Part shown: in pieces, positions 56,599 to 64,000 of the stretch
How the letters are laid out: each line of letters opens with the position of its first letter
Numbering within the stretch: position 1 is the first letter of the stretch
Notes under the pieces: model-generated
What the model saw: the letters and a program-made list of their open reading frames with translations, nothing else
Databases searched by the model: none
What the model was told of the DNA's origin: nothing
Made by a program: the position numbers and the translations under genes
NCBI RefSeq assembly: GCF_003144535.1
Contig: NZ_PHFJ01000014.1
Span: forward strand, 62,001-126,000
Length of the DNA stretch: 64,000 nucleotides
Source of the DNA: Proteus penneri
GTDB taxonomy: Bacteria > Pseudomonadota > Gammaproteobacteria > Enterobacterales > Enterobacteriaceae
Direction: 5' to 3'

Positions 56599-59301
56599 AT
56601 GGAACTCGATCAGCAATGGCAACGCCCTTCTCCTGATGATTTACTCGCTTCAACGCGAACAACAACTCGTGGGCGTTTAAAAATATTTTTTGGTGCCTGT
56701 GCAGGTGTAGGGAAAACTTACGCCATGTTACAAGAAGCTCAACGCCTCCACCAGCAAGGTATTGATGTCCTTGCTGGTGTTGTTGAAACGCACCAAAGGC
56801 AAGAAACGGCTGCATTACTGCACGGATTACCTTTATTGCCACTACAACGTATTCACCATCACGGTAGAAAGCTTGTCGCGTTTGATTTAGATGCCGCATT
56901 AGCTAGGCATCCGGCGGTGATCTTAATGGATGAACTGGCATTTAGTAATCCTCATAAATGCCGACATCCTAAGCGCTGGCAAGATGTGGAAGAACTATTG
57001 GATGCAGGTATTGATGTCCTTGCCACAATAAATGTACAACACATTGAAAGTCTTAATGATATCGTCGGGAGTATTACAGGAATTCGAGTCCAAGAAACGA
57101 TCCCTGACTATATTTTCGATAGTGCTGATGAAGTGGTTATGGTGGATTTACCACCTGATGATCTACAACAACGTTTACATGAAGGCAAAGTCTATCTAGC
57201 TGGACAAGCAGAACGTGCGATTGAACACTTTTTTCGTAAAGGTAATTTAATCGCACTACGAGAATTAGCCTTACGCCGTATGGCAGATAGAGTTGATACA
57301 CAAGTTAAAGAGTTTCGAGATAGCCAAGGAACGGCTCCTGTTTGGCACACCACAGATAGTCTGATGGTTTGTCTCGGCGCTCATGGCGGTAACGACAAAT
57401 TAGTTCGCACGGCAGCGCGTTATGCTGCCGCCTTTGGTTGCCAATGGCATGCTATTTATGTTGAAACGCCTAAGCTTCATCAAATTGGCGAGCATAAACG
57501 CCGAGCTATCTTACACTCTCTAAAATTAGCACAACATCTAGGAGCGAGAACGGCGATCCTTTCTGATAACCAAGCTGAAAAGGCCGTGATCCGTTACGCC
57601 AGAGAGCATAATCTTGGAAAAGTGGTTATTGGTCAACGCGCTTACCAAAAATGGCAATGGTTAAAACGCTGGATACGGATGCGTTTTGCAGAAAAATTAG
57701 CGCGTTATGCACCTGATCTCCATGTTATCAGTGTCGCCCTCAATGATGAGGACATACGTTATAAAACCAAAACAGCACCACTACAAAATGATAAATGGCG
57801 ACAAGAGATAAAAGGTTATTTTACAGCGATTGGATTATGTTTAGCGATCACCTTATTCTCTCGCACATTTCTATTAGCACTTGATAAAGCCAATTTAGTC
57901 ACACTCTATTTATTGGGTGTTGTATTAATTGCACTCTTTTTTGGTCGTCGCCCTTCTATTTTTGCGGCATTAATTAATGTTATTAGTTTTGACCTGTTTT
58001 TTGTACAGCCTCACTTTTCGCTCGCTGTACTCGATATGCAGTATTTGGTCACTTTTACAGTGATGCTTATTGTCGGATTAGTGGTTGGTAATTTAACTGC
58101 GGGTATGCGTTATCAAACCCGCGTCGCCCGTTATCGAGAACAGCGCACTCGCCACTTATTTGAAATGACGAGAGAACTGGGTCGAGCGGTAACGTTACAA
58201 GAAATTGTTCGCACTAGTTATCATTTTTTATCAAGTGCCTTTGATGCCAAAGTGTGTTTATTACTGCCCAACAAACAAGGTGAATTAACACCTTTTCATG
58301 CACAAGGCATGGGGCTTTTACCTATTGATAATGCCATTGCACGCTGGTGTTGTGATAAAGATCAAATTGCTGGTGCAGGCACAGATACTCTACCAAGTGT
58401 GCCTTACCAATTACATCCGATTACCGCCTCTCAACAAGTTTTAGCTATTTTAGCGATTGAACCGAATAATCTTCGTCAACTGCTTATCCCGGAGCAACAG
58501 CAGCTATTGCAAACTTTTAATGGTTTAATTGCTAATGCCCTTGAGCGATTACAACAGGCTGAAATTGCAGAACAATCTCGAATTAATATCGAAAGAGAGC
58601 AATTAAGAAATGCATTATTAGCCGCACTTTCTCATGATTTAAAAACACCGCTTACTGTGCTTTTTGGTCAATCAGAGATTTTGCTTCTCGATTTAAGTGC
58701 TGAAGGTTCATCCCATACAGAGCAAGTTAACCAAATTCGACAGCAGATCCTGACAACCTCACGGTTAGTCAATAATTTACTGGATATGGCACGTATTCAA
58801 TCCGGTGGCATTCAAGTGAATTTACAATGGAATTCGCTACAAGAAATAACGGGAAGTGCCATTCGTTCTCTCTCTTATTTACTTGATAAACATCCATTAC
58901 AAATTGATATTTCTGCTGATTTATTGCTTTATTGCGATGGTAATTTAATTGAACGAGTTATCACGAACTTACTTGAAAATGCAGTGAAATATACGACATC
59001 AAACACAAAAATCGGAGTAAAAGCCTATATTGATGTCGCTAAAATTCATGTTGAAGTATGGGATGAGGGTCATGGGATCCCAACCGACCAACTACAACTT
59101 ATTTTTAATAAATTTTCACGTGCAGTAAAAGAATCCGCAATTCCTGGTGTTGGATTAGGTTTAGCCATATGTAGCGCCATTATTCACTTACATGAAGGTG
59201 AAATTTGGGCTGAAAACAATAAAAAAGGTGGAGCAAGCTTCCACTTTGTTTTACCTTTAAAATCACTCCCTGATATTGATGAGATTGAAATAAAACAGTG
59301 A
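56599..59301 (+). CDS. kdpD: Sensor histidine kinase KdpD
   Basis: This 900-residue kinase has an N-terminal KdpD domain with the Walker A FFGACAGVGKTYAMLQEAQR (about residues 29-50), then a Usp-like domain, four TM helices near residues 405-500, a GAF-like region, the phospho-His box ALLAALSHDLKTPLTVLFGQ (about 675-695) and the ATPase lobe with LLENAVKYT and GVGLGLAICSAII. It senses low K+ or osmotic stress and phosphorylates KdpE. Its last bases overlap kdpE. Confidence 0.93.
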   Translation: MELDQQWQRPSPDDLLASTRTTTRGRLKIFFGACAGVGKTYAMLQEAQRLHQQGIDVLAGVVETHQRQETAALLHGLPLLPLQRIHHHGRKLVAFDLDAALARHPAVILMDELAFSNPHKCRHPKRWQDVEELLDAGIDVLATINVQHIESLNDIVGSITGIRVQETIPDYIFDSADEVVMVDLPPDDLQQRLHEGKVYLAGQAERAIEHFFRKGNLIALRELALRRMADRVDTQVKEFRDSQGTAPVWHTTDSLMVCLGAHGGNDKLVRTAARYAAAFGCQWHAIYVETPKLHQIGEHKRRAILHSLKLAQHLGARTAILSDNQAEKAVIRYAREHNLGKVVIGQRAYQKWQWLKRWIRMRFAEKLARYAPDLHVISVALNDEDIRYKTKTAPLQNDKWRQEIKGYFTAIGLCLAITLFSRTFLLALDKANLVTLYLLGVVLIALFFGRRPSIFAALINVISFDLFFVQPHFSLAVLDMQYLVTFTVMLIVGLVVGNLTAGMRYQTRVARYREQRTRHLFEMTRELGRAVTLQEIVRTSYHFLSSAFDAKVCLLLPNKQGELTPFHAQGMGLLPIDNAIARWCCDKDQIAGAGTDTLPSVPYQLHPITASQQVLAILAIEPNNLRQLLIPEQQQLLQTFNGLIANALERLQQAEIAEQSRINIEREQLRNALLAALSHDLKTPLTVLFGQSEILLLDLSAEGSSHTEQVNQIRQQILTTSRLVNNLLDMARIQSGGIQVNLQWNSLQEITGSAIRSLSYLLDKHPLQIDISADLLLYCDGNLIERVITNLLENAVKYTTSNTKIGVKAYIDVAKIHVEVWDEGHGIPTDQLQLIFNKFSRAVKESAIPGVGLGLAICSAIIHLHEGEIWAENNKKGGASFHFVLPLKSLPDIDEIEIKQ

Positions 59302-59981
59302 CTCCATATAACATTTTAATTATTGAAGATGAGAAAGAGATTCTACGCTTTGTTCGGCTAGCTTTAGAGAGCGAAGGATTTCGTGTTTATGAAGCCAATG
59401 AATGCCAACGAGGATTAATTGAAGCCGCATCAAGAAAACCTGATTTAGTTATTCTTGATCTTGGTTTGCCAGACAAAGATGGTCTCTGTTTTATTCAAGA
59501 TTTTCGCCAATGGAGTAGTACCCCCATTATCGTACTTTCAGCACGAGATTCAGAGCAAGATAAAGTGAAAGCACTTGATGCAGGAGCGGATGATTATCTG
59601 ACGAAACCTTTTGGTATTAGTGAACTACTCGCCAGAATCAGAGCATCACTACGCCGTTTTGTTAAACAAGAAACACAAAGTACACAATTTACTTTTGGTG
59701 ATATTACGATTGATTGGGTTAATCGTATTGTTACTCGTCAAAATGACCCCGTTCATTTAACGCCGACAGAATTTCGTTTACTAAGTGAATTAGTTAATAA
59801 CAGTGGTAAAGTACTTACTCAACGGCATTTAATGCAACATGTTTGGGGGCCTAATTTCGTTGAACATAGTCACTATTTGCGCATTTATATGGGACATTTA
59901 CGCCAAAAACTAGAAACCGATCCCGCATGTCCGGTGCATTTAATGACAGAAACGGGGATTGGCTATCGATTTATGCCTTAA
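59298..59981 (+). CDS. kdpE: Response regulator KdpE
   Basis: This 227-residue OmpR-class regulator has a receiver domain with phospho-Asp in VILDLGLPDKDG (about residue 53), the switch Thr/Ser in VLSARDSEQDKV, and Lys in DYLTKPFG. A winged-helix DNA-binding domain follows (LTPTEFRLLSELVNNSGKVL). It starts with GTG overlapping the kdpD stop (GTGA), typical of this gene pair, and activates the kdpF promoter through the operator at 52031. Confidence 0.92.
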   Translation: MTPYNILIIEDEKEILRFVRLALESEGFRVYEANECQRGLIEAASRKPDLVILDLGLPDKDGLCFIQDFRQWSSTPIIVLSARDSEQDKVKALDAGADDYLTKPFGISELLARIRASLRRFVKQETQSTQFTFGDITIDWVNRIVTRQNDPVHLTPTEFRLLSELVNNSGKVLTQRHLMQHVWGPNFVEHSHYLRIYMGHLRQKLETDPACPVHLMTETGIGYRFMP

Positions 59982-60049
59982 CTAAACTCAAAATCCCACC
60001 ACAAGTGACATTTGAGTACACTTATCAACTCTTGCCACTACTCATGGCA

Positions 60050-60078
60050 GGAGATTCAAAAAAGGTAATTGAATCTCC
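60050..60078. terminator. Hairpin between kdpE and the toxin operon
   Basis: GGAGATTC (60050-60057) pairs with GAATCTCC (60071-60078). It lies between the convergent kdpE and pirA-like genes. No good T tract follows, so termination is uncertain. Confidence 0.4.
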
Positions 60079-60095
60079 AGATCATCAAGTAAATG

Positions 60096-60398
60096 CTAAT
60101 CTACAATTTCAACGATAGCCGCACCCACCTTGGTATCATCCGAGTTAGTTACATTAACTCTGTAGTAGTAAAATGATCGTTCGGGTGCTTGAACGATAAT
60201 CGTGTCATTGGGTTCAACCCAATATGTGGTATCGGGATAAAAAACATGTGACGGTGGTGCCCAGTAATTCACAACTTCTAATTTCGTTTCACCGTTATTA
60301 GTCACAATGACACTTTTAGTAACTGTTGGAATGATAGGCTCAGCATCGTCCCATACTGTAACTGTTTCCAAAGGTTGAATAACATAATTAGTCGACAT
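60096..60398 (-). CDS. pirA: PirA-like component of a binary insecticidal/enterotoxic toxin
   Basis: This 100-residue beta-rich protein has no signal peptide. It aligns by eye with PirA of Photorhabdus/Vibrio: EPIIPTVTKSVIVTNNGE and the following KLEVVNYWAPPS correspond to the PirA region IIPEVGRSVDIENTGRGEL with a W-x-AP block. It then has TYWVEPNDTIIVQAPE and a tyrosine-rich FYYYRVNVTN strand. PirA has a fold like domain III of Cry toxins and is thought to aid receptor binding. A very strong AAGGAGGTG overlaps the pirB stop region, 11 bp away, so the two are coupled. Gene order is opposite to known pirAB operons. Confidence 0.75.
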   Translation of the reverse strand: MSTNYVIQPLETVTVWDDAEPIIPTVTKSVIVTNNGETKLEVVNYWAPPSHVFYPDTTYWVEPNDTIIVQAPERSFYYYRVNVTNSDDTKVGAAIVEIVD

Positions 60399-60409
60399 AA
60401 CGCACCTCC

Positions 60410-61714
60410 TTAACTGTTTTTATATAGACTGCTGACATATTGCATCGCAAGTTCATTATTATATATTGCTGAAATCGCTATCCCACACATTTGATGGCCA
60501 GATGATTGTATATATCCTGCAACATCAGAGACCACATACATGGAGTTAATTGAAAATGGGCTGACTAAAGTGACTTCTTGTATAGGGTCATCATCAGGAT
60601 GCTGACCTGCTACCATTGTATTATTAAGATTAGTGGTGAACTCAATTTGTGAAACAAAAGAGTCCGCTCTCACAGACACCTGATTAATGAACTCACCACC
60701 CTCAACATTAATACTCATAGTGTTTTGTCCAACATTGAATGAGTCATTGTTATTTGGCGTCATACCCATTTCATATTGTTCATCAGATCCACTACAGGTA
60801 AACATTAACCCAGTAGTTCGATGTGACACTGACAGGTCTGTATAAACATCGATAAAATTAATATAGCCATCTGGATAAGATGTTGGCTCCTGATATAAAG
60901 ATCCCAGGATGTTTGTAGAAGGCATCATTGAGTTATCAGCTACTTCAGCAAATGCCATAGGCACTGAGAAATTTTGCCCGTCTAGGCTTATAAGCTTATA
61001 GAAAGATCCAGCTGCCATGACTGGAACGTAGTAATTTTCCAGCGGTGCAGGAGCATTATAGTCTTCATAATCCGCTGACCATAGTTCATTAAATAAAGAC
61101 ACGCTTGTTTCATAATATAACTTAACACTAAAGTAGGTCTGTATGTTGTTAAGATAAGTATTGCCTATTGCCGAATTTATCGGAGATAAATAACTCTTGG
61201 AGCTTTGAACATCTTTTTGAAGCAATGACTTTAATTGATTAACTTGATCTTGACTTAATCCTAAATCATTAGAGTATTTAATCCCTTCAAGATATAAGGC
61301 AATTTTTAAATTCACAGCGGCGACAAAAAGTGGAGCAAATGCATATTTGAAATTAGTCCCTTCTATTTTGAAGTTTTCTTCAATTCCAATTATATCTACA
61401 ACCACTGTCATCAGTTCAGGGCCCGCAGTATCATACTGGGCATTAATTAACTGGTCATTGATAAATGATACTTTATCCTGAAGCTCGTTTACTGCGGCCA
61501 CAAGGCGATTCCAGTCGTCCTCTTGAATATCTTCATTAATAAGGCTTTGCACTTCCTGTTTAATCGTACTCCATATATCTTCCTTATCTGTTGGCCATAA
61601 AAGGCCAAAAATGGTGCTTAGTACACCTCCAATCACTGGGATCTGACTGATACCATAATGTATTATCGAACCGATATCAGATAAACCATCATTAAGCTTA
61701 AGTGTAGATGACAT
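60410..61714 (-). CDS. pirB: PirB-like pore-forming component of a binary toxin
   Basis: This 434-residue protein has no signal peptide. Residues 1-200 match the PirB/Cry domain I helical bundle: GISQIPVIGGVLSTIFGLLW (21-40), DIWSTIKQEVQSLINEDI (46-63), IIGIEENFKIEG (108-119), PLFVAAVNLKIALYLEGIKY (128-147). From residue 230 it is beta-rich, with a Cry domain II/jacalin-like prism block VEGGEFINQVSVRADSFVSQ (337-356). PirB works with PirA as a binary toxin against insects and shrimp. AGAGG precedes the ATG. It is the first gene of the operon, downstream of about 770 bp of gene-poor DNA. The assignment rests on aligned motifs; target host is unknown. Confidence 0.8.
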   Translation of the reverse strand: MSSTLKLNDGLSDIGSIIHYGISQIPVIGGVLSTIFGLLWPTDKEDIWSTIKQEVQSLINEDIQEDDWNRLVAAVNELQDKVSFINDQLINAQYDTAGPELMTVVVDIIGIEENFKIEGTNFKYAFAPLFVAAVNLKIALYLEGIKYSNDLGLSQDQVNQLKSLLQKDVQSSKSYLSPINSAIGNTYLNNIQTYFSVKLYYETSVSLFNELWSADYEDYNAPAPLENYYVPVMAAGSFYKLISLDGQNFSVPMAFAEVADNSMMPSTNILGSLYQEPTSYPDGYINFIDVYTDLSVSHRTTGLMFTCSGSDEQYEMGMTPNNNDSFNVGQNTMSINVEGGEFINQVSVRADSFVSQIEFTTNLNNTMVAGQHPDDDPIQEVTLVSPFSINSMYVVSDVAGYIQSSGHQMCGIAISAIYNNELAMQYVSSLYKNS

Positions 61715-61781
61715 ATTTAGCCTCTTAAATTATAGCAATGATAAAAAAAACTGAATGAGTGACTTAATGTGTTTTCTCTCG

Positions 61782-61810
61782 ATTAGTTTCCGCCCTTGCC
61801 AGAAACTAAT
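61782..61810. promoter_or_regulatory. Inverted repeat in the pirB leader
   Basis: ATTAGTTTC (61782-61790) and GAAACTAAT (61802-61810) are exact inverted copies around CGCCCTTGCCA, about 70 bp upstream of pirB. It could be an operator or an mRNA hairpin controlling toxin synthesis. No other dyad of this quality is seen nearby. Confidence 0.4.
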
Positions 61811-62488
61811 AAATCAAAAACCAATAAGAAAATCTTATCTTTTATAGTGCGGATGTATATGACTTTTCAAAGGGAAATGTAATAAATCTAACGCAAGGCA
61901 AGGTTTCGCAATTATTTCCTTATGTTTCAGTGACTTTTCCTAAAAATAGTCTATGCTTTGTTCAGGCAGTCTCTTAGCATATATATCCGACTGTATATCT
62001 ATTATTTGATAAAACACCATCAGGATTAAAAATAAAATGCGATTTACTTCTACCTATTGTTAAACCAGTATTATTATCTAAAAAACGTTGATGCCCAAAT
62101 AACAAATTATAATTTATCTCTAATGGGTTTCACATCCATTATATCTATGCCAATTTTTTCTTCCTTATTAAATTTCCTTTCTCTTATTACTTTTTTTAAT
62201 ATTTTCATTATTCTCATAAAATTAGCCTTATTAAAAATAAATTTAACTCAATCAATAAAAATATATAAACCATGGCATTCAAGTAATGGATAAAATCCTT
62301 TATTAATTAATTTTAATTAACGCTTTACCTTAAATAGATTATTTACCTTCGTGAATATTATTTATTGAAATATCATCGTTAAGTAAAAAATACCAACCTT
62401 AGATAATTAAATTAATAAAAAACCTATTCCCTTCTCTATTTAATAATAGAAGAAAATAGGTTAATTTATCGATTAATATTTAAATTTA
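61811..62488. other. AT-rich region upstream of the toxin operon
   Basis: This is about 680 bp without a convincing gene. A plus-strand frame 62057-62293 (78 codons from a TTG, or about 57 from an internal ATG) encodes hydrophobic sequence such as GFTSIISMPIFSSLLNFLSL, suggesting two TM segments, but it has no ribosome-binding site or known family. The stretch probably contains the pirB promoter and marks an insertion boundary next to yhhJ. Confidence 0.4.
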
Positions 62489-63616
62489 TTAGGCCATAGC
62501 CGAAATGGTTTTTCTAAAACGTAATAAAGCTAATAAAAAAAACACCGAGCCAATAACAATTAAGATAATGAATTGAGGCCACACAATTGAGAAGTCAGCA
62601 CCACGATATAAAATAGCCTGAGCTAAGCTAACAAAGTGTGTAGTTGGCATTGTTTGCATAACATCCTGAACAAACTGAGGCATACTTTCCCGCGATGTCA
62701 TCCCTCCTGATAACATATTCAATGGCAATAATACCATAATCATCAATAATCCAAATTGAGGCATTGAACGAGCCATTGTTCCTAAAAAAATACCTATCGA
62801 GGTTGTTGCAAATAAGCTTAAAGCAACACCACACATAAACAGTAGAACAGAGCCTTCAATAGGAACATGAAGTAAAGATTTCACGACTAATACCAGTGAC
62901 ATAGCTGATGCCAATAATACAACCAATCCCATTGACCATATCTTAGAGAGCATTATTTCAAAGGGAGTAACTGGCATAACCAGTAAGTGCTCAATAGTGC
63001 CATGCTCTCGTTCTCTTATTAATGCAGCTCCTGTTAATACTATCGATAACATGGTGATATTATTGATAATTGCCATAACAGAACCAAACCAAGATTGTGT
63101 CAGATTCGGGTTAAAACTCATCCTAACTTCCAAATCAACTGGCAGTGGATCATTGGTTCTATTTTTCGCTAAAAAGGTTTTTGCTTCACCCATTACAATG
63201 TTTTGAATATAGCTATTACCTAAGAAAGCTTGGCTCATTCTCGTTGCATCAATATTAACTTGTATTTCCGGTTTTCGACCCGCTAAAAGATCACGCTGAA
63301 AATTAGGCGGGATATCAAGAGCAAAGGTATAAGTACCTCTATCTAACAAACCATCAATTTGCTCAGGCGTAATATCAGCTGGAGGTAAGAAATAAGGCAT
63401 ATAAAAACTATTTACAATACGTGCGGATAGCTGAGATTTGTCCTGATCAGCAACGGCAATCGGCGCATGATGTAACGAACCGGGTGTAACAGTCGCAGAT
63501 GAGTAAATTGACACAGTAAAAGCAAATACAATTAATGCCAGCATCGCTTTATCACGAGAGAGACTGCGCAGTTCTTTTACACCTAAATTAAACACATTTT
63601 GAATTGTGCGCCACAT
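62489..63616 (-). CDS. yhhJ: ABC-2 type permease YhhJ
   Basis: This 375-residue ABC-2 membrane protein matches E. coli YhhJ along its length: VFNLGVKELRSLSRDKAMLALIVFAFTVS at the start, a large periplasmic domain after the first TM (FALDIPPNFQRDLLAGRKP), then five TM helices with LIREREHGTIEHLLVMPVTPFE and PTTHFVSLAQAILYRGA. It functions with the ABC protein RbbA (YhiH), whose gene ends directly upstream. Substrate is unknown; similar systems export drugs or membrane components. Confidence 0.9.
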   Translation of the reverse strand: MWRTIQNVFNLGVKELRSLSRDKAMLALIVFAFTVSIYSSATVTPGSLHHAPIAVADQDKSQLSARIVNSFYMPYFLPPADITPEQIDGLLDRGTYTFALDIPPNFQRDLLAGRKPEIQVNIDATRMSQAFLGNSYIQNIVMGEAKTFLAKNRTNDPLPVDLEVRMSFNPNLTQSWFGSVMAIINNITMLSIVLTGAALIREREHGTIEHLLVMPVTPFEIMLSKIWSMGLVVLLASAMSLVLVVKSLLHVPIEGSVLLFMCGVALSLFATTSIGIFLGTMARSMPQFGLLMIMVLLPLNMLSGGMTSRESMPQFVQDVMQTMPTTHFVSLAQAILYRGADFSIVWPQFIILIVIGSVFFLLALLRFRKTISAMA

Positions 63617-64000
63617 TTAAGCCTCCTGCTTTTTCAAGAAAAAGATACTCAACCCAATAACAATTGGAATAGTGATAAGCATAGGAATAAAAGACCAAGG
63701 TAAATCAAAAAGGTTTAATCCCTTAGAGAATGTCCCTCTTGTGATAGTTAAAAAGTGAGATGTAGGATAAATATGCCCTATCCATTTACCTATACCTTCC
63801 AATGATGAAACAGGGTCAATCATTCCTGAAAATTGTGTTGCTGGAATTAAGGTAATAATTGAAGTACCAAAAATAGCGGCAATCTGACTTTTCATAAAGC
63901 AAGAAATAAGTAATCCCATTCCTGTAGCAATAGTGATATAGAGTAATGCACCTAAAGAAAGCGTTAACATACTTCCTTTAAAACTCACCCCAAACACAAA
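63617..64000 (-). CDS. rbbA: RbbA (YhiH) ABC transporter, C-terminal part only
   Basis: This is the 3' end of a long gene cut by the window edge. The 126 or so residues seen are the last ABC-2 membrane segment: [60 protein letters not shown] and [11 protein letters not shown]. They correspond to the C-terminus of E. coli RbbA, an ATPase-permease fusion first described as ribosome-associated. The stop lies directly before the yhhJ start, so these form one operon. Confidence 0.85.
   Translation of the reverse strand, partial: FVFGVSFKGSMLTLSLGALLYITIATGMGLLISCFMKSQIAAIFGTSIITLIPATQFSGMIDPVSSLEGIGKWIGHIYPTSHFLTITRGTFSKGLNLFDLPWSFIPMLITIPIVIGLSIFFLKKQEA

Noticed and set aside
62057-62293. 78-codon hydrophobic plus-strand frame upstream of pirB
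   Set aside because: TTG start, no ribosome-binding site and no family; kept only as a note in the intergenic entry.
1-64000. CRISPR array, phage island, insertion sequence, rRNA or tRNA genes
   Set aside because: No regular spacer-repeat pattern, transposase or integrase motif, or conserved rRNA sequence was seen. A tRNA could be missed by eye, but none was evident.

Overview
The window reads as chromosomal DNA of a low-GC enterobacterium, most likely a Proteus species (Morganellaceae). The reasons are the marked AT richness with A/T-ending codons, proteins that match E. coli-type enzymes almost end to end (YdeE, DdlA, YqfB, LeuE, GlgBXCAP, DmsABCD, KdpFABCDE, YhhJ/RbbA) and regulatory sites of enterobacterial type. 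The species cannot be fixed from this sequence alone. I see no rRNA or tRNA gene, CRISPR array, insertion sequence or phage module.

Layout. (1) 1-6.4 kb: efflux and regulator genes. These are two TetR regulators with visible palindromic operators, a DHA2-type drug exporter gene split by a frameshift, a LysR regulator, a stand-alone divergent AccA (acetyl-CoA carboxylase alpha subunit) and the dipeptide exporter YdeE. (2) 6.5-21.7 kb: single genes of mixed function. They include a metallophosphoesterase with a 15-codon ORF in its leader, an AraC regulator, two GNAT acetyltransferases, a methionine gamma-lyase-like enzyme beside an orphan MetQ-type lipoprotein, two small secreted proteins, ddlA, yqfB, an Ada-like/AlkA-like repair pair, a SAM methyltransferase, leuE, a TSUP permease and a GcvA-like regulator. 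(3) 22-31.6 kb: a complete glycogen operon, glgBXCAP. (4) 31.8-33 kb: a very AT-rich orphan gene next to the decayed 3' end of a threonine/serine dehydratase gene. (5) 33-41.3 kb: a catabolic operon on the minus strand (DeoR-PfkB fusion, TctC, TctB, TctA, DhaK, DhaL, DapA-family aldolase/lyase), then azlCD. (6) 41.4-45.6 kb: sucrose genes scrA-scrB-scrR with ScrR-type operators. (7) 46-50.7 kb: dmsABC-dmsD, an anaerobic DMSO reductase with its chaperone and an FNR-like site. (8) 50.7-60 kb: a nucleoside-deaminase/ankyrin pair, then kdpFABCDE with a recognisable KdpE operator and a kdpC broken by one in-frame stop. (9) 60-61.7 kb: a two-gene toxin operon resembling the Photorhabdus/Vibrio PirAB binary toxin, in the reverse gene order (pirB first). 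(10) 62.5-64 kb: yhhJ and the 3' end of rbbA, running off the right edge.

The most notable item is the PirAB-like operon. It sits between the conserved kdp and rbbA-yhhJ blocks, has strong ribosome-binding sites and is preceded by about 770 bp of gene-poor AT-rich DNA. Next come the divergent AccA paralogue with substitutions in conserved active-site loops, the TTT/DhaKL/DapA/DeoR-PfkB catabolic operon of unknown substrate, the nonsense-mutated kdpC, and the orphan gene beside the dehydratase remnant. All family assignments come from reading the translated sequences and comparing them with remembered families. No database search was run.
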